Shown here: positions 52,069-60,744 of the stretch, piece by piece
Layout of the letters: every line of letters starts with the position of its first letter
How positions within the stretch are numbered: the first letter of the stretch is position 1
Source: PVC group bacterium
GTDB lineage: Bacteria; Verrucomicrobiota; Kiritimatiellia; CAIKKV01
Direction: 5' to 3'
Length of the DNA: 64,000 nucleotides
NCBI GenBank assembly: GCA_945898015.1
Contig: CAMDGM010000009.1
Location: 1-64,000, forward strand
Notes under the pieces: generated by a model
The model's input: only the letters and a program-made list of their open reading frames with translations
Database searches by the model: none
Told to the model about the DNA's origin: nothing
Made by a program: the position numbers and the translations under genes

Positions 52069-54948
52069 ATGCGGCAGTCCATAAAAATTGATTTTCATTG
52101 TCATTCCTCTTTTAGCGATGGCGAATGGGATCCTGATAAAATTGCCCAAACCTGCTCGGCGGCTGGCGTGCGCTATGCCGCTTTGACGGATCATACCACG
52201 TTGGATGGATTGGACCGTTTTGAGGCGTCGTGCGAGCGATACGGGGTGGGGGTTGTGAATGGACTTGAACTGCCCGTATACCAGGGAAAACGCGAAGTCC
52301 ACCTTCTTTGTTATGGGTTTGACCGAACGAACGCCGCCGTGCTGAGATCGGTAAAGGCGGTGCGTGAGGCGCTTATTCTCAAAAGTGCCCCGTACGCCTT
52401 ATTTGAAAAAAAAACCATTTCGGAATTAATCCACCAGATCCATCAAGCGGGCGGAATCGTACTTCTGGCGCATCCCCTTGTGACGGAGCCTGATATTGTC
52501 AAACTGGAGTCCCTTCTTGCGGACTTAATACAGGCCGGATTAGACGGCATTGAGGTCTATCACCCCACCGCCACCTCCGCCCAGCAGACTTATCTGCGTG
52601 AACTTGCTGAAAAAAATGTCTTCGTTGCTTCAGGAGGGACCGACCATCATGGGTTCACTGGAGTTGAGGGTCCTGAGATGGGCGTTGAAATCCCCCTTGA
52701 CGCCTGGGAATCCTTCCGTGACGTTCTGGTCAAGCGACGGAAGCAGGTGCAGCAGGAATGCGAATCCCGAAGCCGGACAGCCCGGCCCGAATTTCCGGCC
52801 ACCCGGCAATCCGGACGGATGCGCATGTTGATTTCGATGGCGTTACCCGCGATAGCCGTTGTTTTTCTCTTCGCGATAGCCCTGTTTGGCTTTTTTCTTC
52901 CGGGATATGAAAACGCGCTGATGGATCGAAAGCGGGAAATGATTCGCGAGTTGACCCGGACGGTGTGGAGCCTGCTCGACGAGGCGGAAAAGAATGTGCA
53001 AGCCGGACTGATATCGCCCGAGTCTGCCAGGATGCAAGTGGTTGAGCGAGTCCGATCCTTACGCTATGGACGTGAAGGGAAGGACTATTTTTGGATTCAA
53101 GATCTGGCTCCCCGGATGCTCATGCATCCCTATCGTCATGACCTGGAAGGTCAGGATTTGGCCGCATTCAAAGATTCTCGGGGCATTTGTATTTTCACGG
53201 TATTTGCCGACAAGGTTCGTCGAGACCGTGAAGGCTATGTGGACTATGTGTGGCAATGGAAGGATGATCCGTCACGAGTGGAAGCCAAAGAGTCGTATAT
53301 CCGGCTCTTTGAGCCGTGGGGCTGGGTGATTGGGACTGGGTTGTATGTGCATGATGTGGTTGCCGAAATTCACATCCTGAAGCTGAACCTGTTCTATGTC
53401 ATGGGCGGTACTATTGCGATTTTGATTATGCTTCTGGCGGTTATGTTGAGGGGGGGCTGGAGAGCAGATCAGCGTCGAGCAACCGCCGAAATGCGTCTTC
53501 AGGAATCCCATGAGCGCTATCTTTCGTTGGTTCGAGCCTCCGCCGAGGGAGTCCTTTTTGTTCGGAATTTCCGATGCGTCTATGCCAATCCTATCTTTCT
53601 TGAATTGGCGGGGTGCGACTTGGAGGAGCTGCCACTGCTCGATTGCCAGGAGCTTTTCCCCGGACTTTTGCAGGAATTCTCGAGGAGCATGAATGCCAGC
53701 GCCGATGTGTACGTGGAGGCCCTGCTTCAGAGGCGCGATGGCGTCGACTTGAAGTGTCGAGTCGCCCGGAAAGCGATGTCCGAAAAGGGATCGGGTAGTT
53801 TTGTGGTTTTGGTACGCCGCCCTGAAGAGGCCGGCGTCCGGTTGTCCGCCAGACCCGATGGTCTATTAAAACGGCTTTTGAATCTACCCTCCTCGGCTGC
53901 GGAGGATATTGCTCGGGAAATCGGCATGGCGGAAACCGACGACCAAGTCGTGGGCCTTTGCCGTGGTGTGCCCGGATTGGTAAACGCCATGCTGGAGAGT
54001 GGCGCCTCCCCTGGCGCCATGGCGGGCATGATTTCCTCCATCACGGATTCGGCCACAAGCCGATTTGTTGAAATAGCTCAAAAGGAGTTAGGCCCCGCTC
54101 CTGTAGGATTTTCATTTGTGGCATTGGGCAGTCAGGGCCGAAAGGAGCAGACTCTTTTCACGGATCAGGATAACGCCATCATTTATGAGGCCCAAGGCCA
54201 AGATGTAGACGGGTCGCGGCAGCACTATTTTTCTGCCTTAGCGTTTCGTGTATGCGAGGCCCTGACACGATCCGGTTATCGGGATTGCAAGGGCTTGGTC
54301 ATGGCCAGCAATCCAAAATGGTGTCAACCGGTGGACGTCTGGAAAGGGTATTTCACGAATTGGATTTCCAAAGCGGACGAACATGAAATGATGGAGGTTG
54401 GGACATTTCTTGATTTGCGCTGCGTGAAAGGCGACGAAAACCTGGTCCAACTTCTTCGGACGCACATCCAAAACGAGACTGCGCGGACGCCTTTGTTCTA
54501 CACGCAAGCGGCCCGGACCGCTCTTCTTTTCAAGAGTCCGCTACGCCTTTTTGGGAATATTGTCACGGCGGGGAGTTCAAAAGAAAAGTCCGGATATCTC
54601 GACCTGAAGACGGTCATGATGCCGATTGTCAGCTTTGCACGTCTTTATGCGCTCCATCGAGAGAGCGCTTGCACATCCACCTTGGAGCGGCTCTCGGCGC
54701 TGTCCGATAAAGGCGTCCTTTTGCCGTCGCAACATCATGACCTCGTGACCGCCTTTGAAACTTTATTGCGGTTGAGGCTGAGACATCAAGTGATGACGAT
54801 TCAAAAAGGAGACGAACCGGACAACCTGATAGCGCCATCGTGTCTGGGGCATATTGATGAAGCCGTCCTGAAGGAATGTTTCAAGGAAATCGATCAGATC
54901 CAGGATAGAATTAACCGGGATTTTCTGGGGGGCGCGTTGAAACTCTAA
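52069..54948 (+). CDS. PHP - Cache - PAS - DUF294-type nucleotidyltransferase fusion, membrane sensor
   Basis: A 959-residue protein with an unusual order of domains. ATG 52069 follows GCGGGG by seven bases; the open frame to 51904 lies inside coaX. Residues 1-230 are a PHP phosphoesterase with all likely metal ligands: His10, His12, Asp17, His42, Glu67, His78, His135, Asp192 and His194. A membrane segment lies at 252-277. A periplasmic Cache_2 domain covers 280-435 (FWIQDLAPRMLMHP, EPWGWVIGTGLYV), and a second membrane segment spans 439-461. A PAS domain follows at 478-590. From 680 to 820 comes a GlnD-like nucleotidyltransferase (DUF294) with GSQGRKEQTLFTDQDNA (687-703), then its helical C-terminal domain. 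I infer an outside ligand sensed by Cache that controls two cytoplasmic enzymatic domains. The neighbouring YjcH/ActP-like transporter genes suggest the target. Confidence 0.85.
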   Translation: MRQSIKIDFHCHSSFSDGEWDPDKIAQTCSAAGVRYAALTDHTTLDGLDRFEASCERYGVGVVNGLELPVYQGKREVHLLCYGFDRTNAAVLRSVKAVREALILKSAPYALFEKKTISELIHQIHQAGGIVLLAHPLVTEPDIVKLESLLADLIQAGLDGIEVYHPTATSAQQTYLRELAEKNVFVASGGTDHHGFTGVEGPEMGVEIPLDAWESFRDVLVKRRKQVQQECESRSRTARPEFPATRQSGRMRMLISMALPAIAVVFLFAIALFGFFLPGYENALMDRKREMIRELTRTVWSLLDEAEKNVQAGLISPESARMQVVERVRSLRYGREGKDYFWIQDLAPRMLMHPYRHDLEGQDLAAFKDSRGICIFTVFADKVRRDREGYVDYVWQWKDDPSRVEAKESYIRLFEPWGWVIGTGLYVHDVVAEIHILKLNLFYVMGGTIAILIMLLAVMLRGGWRADQRRATAEMRLQESHERYLSLVRASAEGVLFVRNFRCVYANPIFLELAGCDLEELPLLDCQELFPGLLQEFSRSMNASADVYVEALLQRRDGVDLKCRVARKAMSEKGSGSFVVLVRRPEEAGVRLSARPDGLLKRLLNLPSSAAEDIAREIGMAETDDQVVGLCRGVPGLVNAMLESGASPGAMAGMISSITDSATSRFVEIAQKELGPAPVGFSFVALGSQGRKEQTLFTDQDNAIIYEAQGQDVDGSRQHYFSALAFRVCEALTRSGYRDCKGLVMASNPKWCQPVDVWKGYFTNWISKADEHEMMEVGTFLDLRCVKGDENLVQLLRTHIQNETARTPLFYTQAARTALLFKSPLRLFGNIVTAGSSKEKSGYLDLKTVMMPIVSFARLYALHRESACTSTLERLSALSDKGVLLPSQHHDLVTAFETLLRLRLRHQVMTIQKGDEPDNLIAPSCLGHIDEAVLKECFKEIDQIQDRINRDFLGGALKL

Positions 54949-54973
54949 ATTGTCCTTGCTTCATATCCCGTTT

Positions 54974-55002
54974 TTGCTTAAACATAACTTTGGTTGTAAA
55001 AT
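54974..55002 (+). promoter_or_regulatory. Candidate promoter for the yjcH/actP-like genes
   Basis: TTGCTT is followed after 17 bases by TAAAAT (54997-55002), 31 bases before ATG 55033. The gap is clearly richer in A and T than the surroundings. The -10 box is good, the -35 box fair. Confidence 0.42.
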
Positions 55003-55032
55003 ACATTTATAACCTCTTATCTGGAGCAACTG

Positions 55033-55254
55033 ATGAGTAGTCCGGTGAATATGCGACGTAAAGCCTTTCTTGATTTTGGACTCTTCGGCCTTTTTTTCGT
55101 GTTCTACATGGGGGCCGCTATCGTTCAAACTCCTTTGGGTAAAAATGTGGCAACTGTGCCCGTGCTGGGTATGCCATTTGGCTTGCTCATGTCGCTTGCC
55201 ATATTCCCGGTTTCGTGGCTCATCATCATCATCTGGTTCTGGAAAGCGAAGTAA
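55033..55254 (+). CDS. Small two-helix membrane protein, YjcH/DUF485-like symporter subunit
   Basis: A 73-residue membrane protein with two hydrophobic helices (FGLFGLFFVFYMGAA and LLMSLAIFPVSWLIIII). TPLGKNVATVPVLGMPFG between them resembles the DUF485 (YjcH) family, which is usually encoded just before ActP-type symporters. It is shorter than YjcH and the family is inferred from pattern and context. GGAG precedes the ATG. Five bases separate it from the symporter. Confidence 0.7.
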   Translation: MSSPVNMRRKAFLDFGLFGLFFVFYMGAAIVQTPLGKNVATVPVLGMPFGLLMSLAIFPVSWLIIIIWFWKAK

Positions 55255-55259
55255 TCACC

Positions 55260-56966
55260 ATGTTAAATGCACTGTGCCATAATCCTGGACCGCTTGCCGT
55301 GCTGACAACTCCTGTCGCCGAATCGTCGGGTCCCTCATCTCTCAATGCCGGGATCGTTATAGGGTTTATCCTGTTTTTTGTAATTGCCAGCATCGTAATC
55401 ACATGGTGGACGAGCCGCTCCAGTAAGTCCGCCGGAGATTTTTATGTGGCAGGAAAAGGGGTCCCGTGGATTCAGGTCGGGATTGCCATGGTCGGCAGCT
55501 ATCTTTCGGCAGCGAGTTTTCTGGGATGTGCCGGGGATATCGGTGTTTTTGGCATCGACTCCATCTGGTTGTCGATTGGTTTTTTCGGGGGCTATATGGC
55601 GGTGTTGCTGCTGATTGCCGGCCCCTTGCGTAATGTGGGGTCGTACACGGTTGCCGGCGCGCTCCATCGGCGTTATCCCGATGACAAAATCAAGCTGTCG
55701 ATCATGGTTTGTACGGTCATCATTTCAACGTTTTATCTCGTGCCCCAGATGCTGGGCGCCGGATTGCTCTTCGAAATGCTGCTCGGTTGGAACTTCATTG
55801 CGGTTATTATCGGGCTCGGCATTCTCATGAGCGTCTACATTATTTTTGGCGGTATGAAGTCGACTCTTTACAATCAAGTCATTCAAGCGGTCTTTTTGTG
55901 GGTAGCCATGGTGGTGCTGGTCGTGATGGCCTATTTCATCGTAGGTCACGGTTCTTTTTCAGGAATTTTGGCGACCGCAACTCAGGCGGTTCCGCCCATT
56001 CTTGCGGGGAAGAATCCCGCTGTTGTTACCGCCATTGCCCACTTGCCCGCGGATCAGGCGATCATGGTCGCCCGGGAAATGATGCCTTCCGCAGATAGCG
56101 TGATGAGTATTGGCGTCAAAAGCAACAACACGCTTGCCATGATCAGCACCGTGATTGCCCTGATTTTCGGGACCGCCGGCCTTCCACATATTTTGATCAT
56201 GTTTTTTACCGTGCCCAGCGCCAAGGCGGCCAAGAAAAGTGTGACATTTTGCATCGCCGCTTTGGGGATCTTTTATTTGTGCGCCATTGTTTTGGGATTC
56301 CTGCTATTCCCGGCTATTTATCCGAAGCTGGTGAGCTGGATTTCACAGGGGCCGACTGGTGTTGGGTTAGCCAAAAACATGGCAGTCTTGGAGATTAGCC
56401 AGATGGTGGGGGGGCCCTGGCTGATGGCCATTGGCGCCGCCGGCGCCGTGGCCGCCATTCTCTCTACCGCGGCAGGATTGATGATTACGGTCGCATCCTC
56501 CATCAGTCATGATCTTTATAAAGTCTATATTAATCCGGCGGCAACCGAGAAACAGGAACTGGGCATCGCTAAAATCACCACGCTTCTGATGTCCGCCATT
56601 GCGGTCGGTTTGGCGGTTTTGCTCAAAAAGGAAAACATTGCATGGCTGGTCATGCTGGCGTTCAGCATTGCTGCCAGTGCTATTTTTCCCGCCATGTTGG
56701 CGACGCTCTGGTGGAAACGTGCCACCCGGCAAGGCGTTATTGTCAGCATTCTGACGGGATTAACGATTTCGGTGCTGTTCATCATCATGTTGCTGACCGG
56801 CGTCAAGAATGACCCTCTATTTGGACTTCCTACCGCTGGTGGACCAGGTGTTTTCGGCGTCACAGGTGCGTTTTTGGCGCTTATTGTGGTAAGCCTTTTG
56901 ACCCGTGACACGGGCAAGGACTCAGCCGAGTTCCTGGCACTGGCACATAAATCCGAGGACGATTGA
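55260..56966 (+). CDS. Sodium:solute symporter, ActP-like
   Basis: A 568-residue inner-membrane transporter of the SSS family with about 13 membrane segments. ATG 55260 (MLNALCHNPG) starts six bases after the small subunit stops; the open frame back to 55215 overlaps that gene. Family markers are SAGDFYVAGKGVPWIQVGIAMVG near 70, the sodium site region GSYLSAASFLGCAGDIG, and GGMKSTLYNQVIQAVFLW. It belongs to the acetate/propionate-type (ActP, VC_2705) group rather than the sugar group. Together with the small subunit and the sensor upstream it forms a likely regulated uptake system for a short organic acid. Confidence 0.9.
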   Translation: MLNALCHNPGPLAVLTTPVAESSGPSSLNAGIVIGFILFFVIASIVITWWTSRSSKSAGDFYVAGKGVPWIQVGIAMVGSYLSAASFLGCAGDIGVFGIDSIWLSIGFFGGYMAVLLLIAGPLRNVGSYTVAGALHRRYPDDKIKLSIMVCTVIISTFYLVPQMLGAGLLFEMLLGWNFIAVIIGLGILMSVYIIFGGMKSTLYNQVIQAVFLWVAMVVLVVMAYFIVGHGSFSGILATATQAVPPILAGKNPAVVTAIAHLPADQAIMVAREMMPSADSVMSIGVKSNNTLAMISTVIALIFGTAGLPHILIMFFTVPSAKAAKKSVTFCIAALGIFYLCAIVLGFLLFPAIYPKLVSWISQGPTGVGLAKNMAVLEISQMVGGPWLMAIGAAGAVAAILSTAAGLMITVASSISHDLYKVYINPAATEKQELGIAKITTLLMSAIAVGLAVLLKKENIAWLVMLAFSIAASAIFPAMLATLWWKRATRQGVIVSILTGLTISVLFIIMLLTGVKNDPLFGLPTAGGPGVFGVTGAFLALIVVSLLTRDTGKDSAEFLALAHKSEDD

Positions 56967-57030
56967 GGGATTGGCTAATTCCACGCTCGCGCTACCGGTC
57001 GAGGCGCGGCATCAGGGATAGGAGGATAAA

Positions 57031-58458
57031 ATGGGCCACGCCCTGATCGCCAGCTTATTTCTACTTCTGTCGTGTTTCCCGGCATGGGCGGATCTTTTGA
57101 ATTCCACCCCTCCGGCGTACCCGGTCAAACTCATTTTCATCCATCATTCCACCGGAGAAAATCTTCTGCGCAATGATTATGGCCGCTTGGGGATTGCGCT
57201 TAAAACCAACAACTACTTCGTCAGCGACACGAATTATGGGTGGGGACCGGATTCTATCGGTGACCGCACTGACATTCCCGATTGGATCGAATGGTTCCGG
57301 TCCACTTCCACGACAACGGTTGTGGATGCGCTTTTAGCGGAATACGGGAAGCACGCATCGTATTCACGGCTCGCCGCCGATCCTGGGGGTCAAAACTCGA
57401 TTATACTCGTCAAATCCTGTTTCCCCAACTCTAACCTGGAAGGCAATCCCAATGATCCGCCTTCTTCGGAGGGGTGGTTGACGGTGGGTCACGCCAAGTG
57501 GGTTTACAATCAGCTATTGACCTTTTCCCGCGCGCATCCGGACAAACTGTTTGTTGTGATCACCGCGCCGCCCGTCCAGGATCCGACTTATGCTCTTAAC
57601 GCCCGCGCGTTCAATAACTGGCTCGTTAATCATTGGCTTGTGGACAATCAATATCCATTTAAAAACGTAGCGGTTTTCGATTTTTACAATGTGCTGACTG
57701 ATCCGCAGGCCCATCACCGATATAACCCCGCCACGGCGACCATCGAGCATAAGGTCGTATCCGGGCACAACACCTCCGCTTTTGCCTCATCGCCAGATGA
57801 TGACCATCCTAATGTGGCGGGAAGCCAAAAAGCGACATCGGAATTAGTGCCCTTGCTGAACATCTTTTACAATAGCTGGAAAACAGCAAGTCGTGTCCGC
57901 ACGACAACCGCATATTCCTCTCCCGTGCTGGACGGTTGGATTCTTGAGTCCTCAGAAAACAGCAGCATCGGGGGAGCGGTTAATAATTCGGCCGATACGT
58001 TAAGGGTTGGAGACGACATGGCAAATAGGCAATACCGAAGCATTTTGTCATTCAGTTTGAATTTGCCCACCAATGCCGTCATGGCCACCGCTAAGCTTAA
58101 GATCAAAACGCATTCACTCGTCGGGACGGATCCGTTTGCGACACACGGAAAACTGCTGGTGGATATCCATAAATTTCGTTTCGGGTCAAGCCCCGCTCTT
58201 TTAAATGAGGATTTTCTGGCGGCCGCTAATCAGGCCGCCGCGGCCTCGCTTGCAGGGTCTCCGGTCAATGGTTGGCTGACAGCGGGAATCGCAAGCTCGG
58301 GCCTTCCCTATATTAACTCGAAGGGGATCACGCAATTCCGGCTGCGTTTTTCGAAAGGCGATAACGACGATTTCAACGAAGACTTCTATGGTATATATAG
58401 CGGCCATACCGCTTCAACCAATCAACCCAAGTTGATCATCCAGTACTATGTTCCGTAA
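57031..58458 (+). CDS. Secreted SGNH-hydrolase-like protein with C-terminal CBM96-like domain
   Basis: A 475-residue exported protein with a signal peptide of about 20 residues. The catalytic part has IFIHHSTGENLL near the N-terminus, VKSCFPNSNL, and DDDHPNVAGS, which looks like the Asp-x-x-His block of SGNH esterases (Asp256, His259). Residues about 290-475 resemble the DNRLRE/CBM96-like sandwich (GGAVNNSADTLRVGD, YRSILSFSLN, PKLIIQYYVP). It may bind and deacylate a polysaccharide or an ester-linked glycan. AGGAGG lies eight bases before ATG 57031. The catalytic serine is not clear, so activity is uncertain. Confidence 0.6.
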   Translation: MGHALIASLFLLLSCFPAWADLLNSTPPAYPVKLIFIHHSTGENLLRNDYGRLGIALKTNNYFVSDTNYGWGPDSIGDRTDIPDWIEWFRSTSTTTVVDALLAEYGKHASYSRLAADPGGQNSIILVKSCFPNSNLEGNPNDPPSSEGWLTVGHAKWVYNQLLTFSRAHPDKLFVVITAPPVQDPTYALNARAFNNWLVNHWLVDNQYPFKNVAVFDFYNVLTDPQAHHRYNPATATIEHKVVSGHNTSAFASSPDDDHPNVAGSQKATSELVPLLNIFYNSWKTASRVRTTTAYSSPVLDGWILESSENSSIGGAVNNSADTLRVGDDMANRQYRSILSFSLNLPTNAVMATAKLKIKTHSLVGTDPFATHGKLLVDIHKFRFGSSPALLNEDFLAAANQAAAASLAGSPVNGWLTAGIASSGLPYINSKGITQFRLRFSKGDNDDFNEDFYGIYSGHTASTNQPKLIIQYYVP

Positions 58459-58468
58459 GGAGAATCGA

Positions 58469-59560
58469 ATGGCAACCAACCGATATGCGGTGATCATGTC
58501 CGGAGGGCGAGGGGAGCGTTTCTGGCCGCTCAGCACGATCCGCCGTCCCAAGCAACTTCTCTCCCTTATCGGCGGGAAGCCCTTGCTGGCCGCCGCCGTG
58601 GATCGGCTTGAGGGCTTCATTCCCAAGGACCGGATCTTTATTGTGACGAGCCGGGAATTGGTCGCTCCCACCCGCGAGATCATGCCCGACTTCCCGGCCG
58701 CTCAGATTGTCGGCGAGCCCTGCCGCCGGGATACGGCTGCCGCCGTAGCGTTGGGTTCGGTTTTGGTTGCCATGCGTGATCCGTCTGCCTCATTTTGCGT
58801 CCTGACCGCAGACCAGGTGATCCCGGATACGCAGAAGTTCCAATCGGCCTTAAACCGTTGCTTTGACCTCGCCGAGGTCGACGAAGCACTTGTCACCATG
58901 GGTATCAATCCAGTTTTCCCCAGCACGGGATTTGGCTATATTGAAGCAGGCGAGCCCTTGCCGGGCAAGGCGAACGAGGTGCCGGCCTTCAAAGCGGTTA
59001 GGTTTGTGGAAAAACCGGATGCGGCCACGGCGGCGGCCTATGTCAAAAATGGCCGCTTTTATTGGAATTCAGGGATGTTTTTCTGGAAGGTTTCTTCGAT
59101 TCAGCAAGCCTTCCGAAAATTTTGCGCCCCTTTGGGTGCGCTTTGTCGTGATCTCGGCGACTGCCAAAATATGAAATCGCTGGCATCCCGACTGGAAAGC
59201 GCTTACGCCCCGCTTCAGCGTATCTCCATTGATTATGCCGTGATGGAAAAAGCGTCACCGATCGTCGTGGTCAAGGGGGATTTCGGGTGGGACGACGTCG
59301 GATCATGGCCGGCTATCGCGAACCATTTCCCCAAAGATGTCCACGGAAACGTGCTGATTGGTCCGAATGTGACGCTTGATTCGAAAGACAATGTGCTCGT
59401 TTCTCCCGATGGCCGCTTGACCGTCCTGCTTGGAATTGATGACCTGATCGTGGTTCAGGCGCCTCAGGTCACGTTGATCTGCCGGAAGGATCGGGCCCAA
59501 GATGTTAAAAAAATCGTGCAGCTGCTGGACCAGCAGGATGCCTACAAGTCTTTGATGTAA
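58469..59560 (+). CDS. manC: Mannose-1-phosphate guanylyltransferase (ManC-like, short form)
   Basis: A 363-residue enzyme making GDP-mannose from mannose-1-phosphate and GTP. TAAGGAGA (58456-58462) precedes ATG 58469; an upstream ATG at 58448 is inside the previous gene. The nucleotide motif is VIMSGGRGERFWPLS with RPKQLLSL. FVEKPD, NSGMFFWKV and GDFGWDDVGSW are also typical. It lacks the C-terminal phosphomannose isomerase domain of bifunctional ManC/AlgA. GDP-mannose can feed the polysaccharide exported by the Wzm/Wzt pair, which is an inference. Confidence 0.9.
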   Translation: MATNRYAVIMSGGRGERFWPLSTIRRPKQLLSLIGGKPLLAAAVDRLEGFIPKDRIFIVTSRELVAPTREIMPDFPAAQIVGEPCRRDTAAAVALGSVLVAMRDPSASFCVLTADQVIPDTQKFQSALNRCFDLAEVDEALVTMGINPVFPSTGFGYIEAGEPLPGKANEVPAFKAVRFVEKPDAATAAAYVKNGRFYWNSGMFFWKVSSIQQAFRKFCAPLGALCRDLGDCQNMKSLASRLESAYAPLQRISIDYAVMEKASPIVVVKGDFGWDDVGSWPAIANHFPKDVHGNVLIGPNVTLDSKDNVLVSPDGRLTVLLGIDDLIVVQAPQVTLICRKDRAQDVKKIVQLLDQQDAYKSLM

Positions 59561-59578
59561 CCAACCAAGGAGGCCTCT

Positions 59579-60001
59579 GTGCCACGTCGAATGGGTATCG
59601 ATTACGGAATCAAACGTATGGGCGTGGCGGTTTGCGATCCGGCTGAAATGTTCGCCACGCCGTTATGCGTGGTTCCTGTTCGGGGTGATGCCCATGCGGC
59701 GACGGAGGTGAAACGCCTGGTCGATGAAACCGGGGCCCAATCAGTGGTCATCGGCTTACCTGTCAATATGAACGGCACCAAGGGGCCCATGGCAGAAAAG
59801 GTCACGGCTTTTGCTGAACGGGTACGTGAATTGACCGGCCTGCCCGTGACCCTGTGGGATGAGCGGTTGACCAGCGCGATGGCCGAACGTACGCTGATTG
59901 AAGCGGACGTGCGAAGAGAGAAACGCAAAAACATCGTGGATATGCTGGCGGCACAGTCTATCCTGCAATCCTATATGGATTCGATCCAGCAACCGCCATG
60001 A
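59579..60001 (+). CDS. ruvX: RuvX/YqgF family Holliday junction resolvase-like protein
   Basis: A 140-residue RNase H-like nuclease involved in pre-16S rRNA processing. AAGGAGG (59567-59573) lies five bases before the GTG 59579 start. The N-terminus RMGIDYGIKRMGVAV supplies the first catalytic Asp, and LPVNMNGTKGP and LWDERLTSAMAER are family motifs, with NIVDMLAAQSIL completing the acidic site. Its stop overlaps truA as ATGA. Confidence 0.93.
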   Translation: MPRRMGIDYGIKRMGVAVCDPAEMFATPLCVVPVRGDAHAATEVKRLVDETGAQSVVIGLPVNMNGTKGPMAEKVTAFAERVRELTGLPVTLWDERLTSAMAERTLIEADVRREKRKNIVDMLAAQSILQSYMDSIQQPP

Positions 60002-60732
60002 GATACAGGATTACAGTCGCCTACGACGGCACGGTTTATGGTGGCTGGCAAGTGCAGCTTGGCACGGTCACCGTTCAGGAGAAGCTTGAGTTGTCGCTGG
60101 AACGGATGACCGGAACACGACCCAAGGTTCATGGCAGTGGACGCACCGACCAAGGCGTTCATGCCGTAGGGCAAGTGGCTCATTTTGATCTGGAGCGCCC
60201 GTTTACACCGGTATCCTTGCAGCGGGGGTTGAACGCCCTGTTGCCCTTGGATGTTCGGATTATGGCGTGTGCAAAAACCGAGCCGGATTTCCACGCCCGG
60301 CGCTCTGCCATTTGGAAAGAATACCGCTATTTTATCTGGAATGGCCCTGTTGTGCCGCCGCATTTGCGTCTCTATCGGGCGCATGTATCACGGCCCCTTA
60401 ACGTAACGTCGATGCGCGAAGCCGCCATCCATCTTGTCGGTCGATATGATTTCGCGGCTTTAACTGCCAATCCTAACCGCGTGGTGGAAAGTACGGTAAG
60501 AGAGATCAGCCGGTTGGAGGTGCAGAAAAAGGGCCCTGAACTAGTCATGGTGGTCCGTGGAGATGGTTTTTTGTATAAAATGGTAAGAAGCATTGCTGGC
60601 GTCCTTATCCGGTTCGGGGAGGGGGCCATGCCGTCCTCTGAAATGGCCCTTATCCGGGAATCAAAAATCCGGACCGCCCGAGTGCCAACCGCACCGGCGC
60701 AAGGTCTTTTTCTCTGGCGCGTCGGGTATTGA
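59998..60732 (+). CDS. truA: tRNA pseudouridine synthase A
   Basis: A 244-residue enzyme that converts uridines 38-40 of the tRNA anticodon arm to pseudouridine. The catalytic Asp51 is in GSGRTDQGVHAVGQVAHFD. The C-terminus has DGFLYKMVRSIAGVLIRFGEG, the TruA RNA-binding signature. The start overlaps ruvX by four bases. Full length. Confidence 0.95.
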   Translation: MRYRITVAYDGTVYGGWQVQLGTVTVQEKLELSLERMTGTRPKVHGSGRTDQGVHAVGQVAHFDLERPFTPVSLQRGLNALLPLDVRIMACAKTEPDFHARRSAIWKEYRYFIWNGPVVPPHLRLYRAHVSRPLNVTSMREAAIHLVGRYDFAALTANPNRVVESTVREISRLEVQKKGPELVMVVRGDGFLYKMVRSIAGVLIRFGEGAMPSSEMALIRESKIRTARVPTAPAQGLFLWRVGY

Positions 60733-60744
60733 CATGGCATACTT

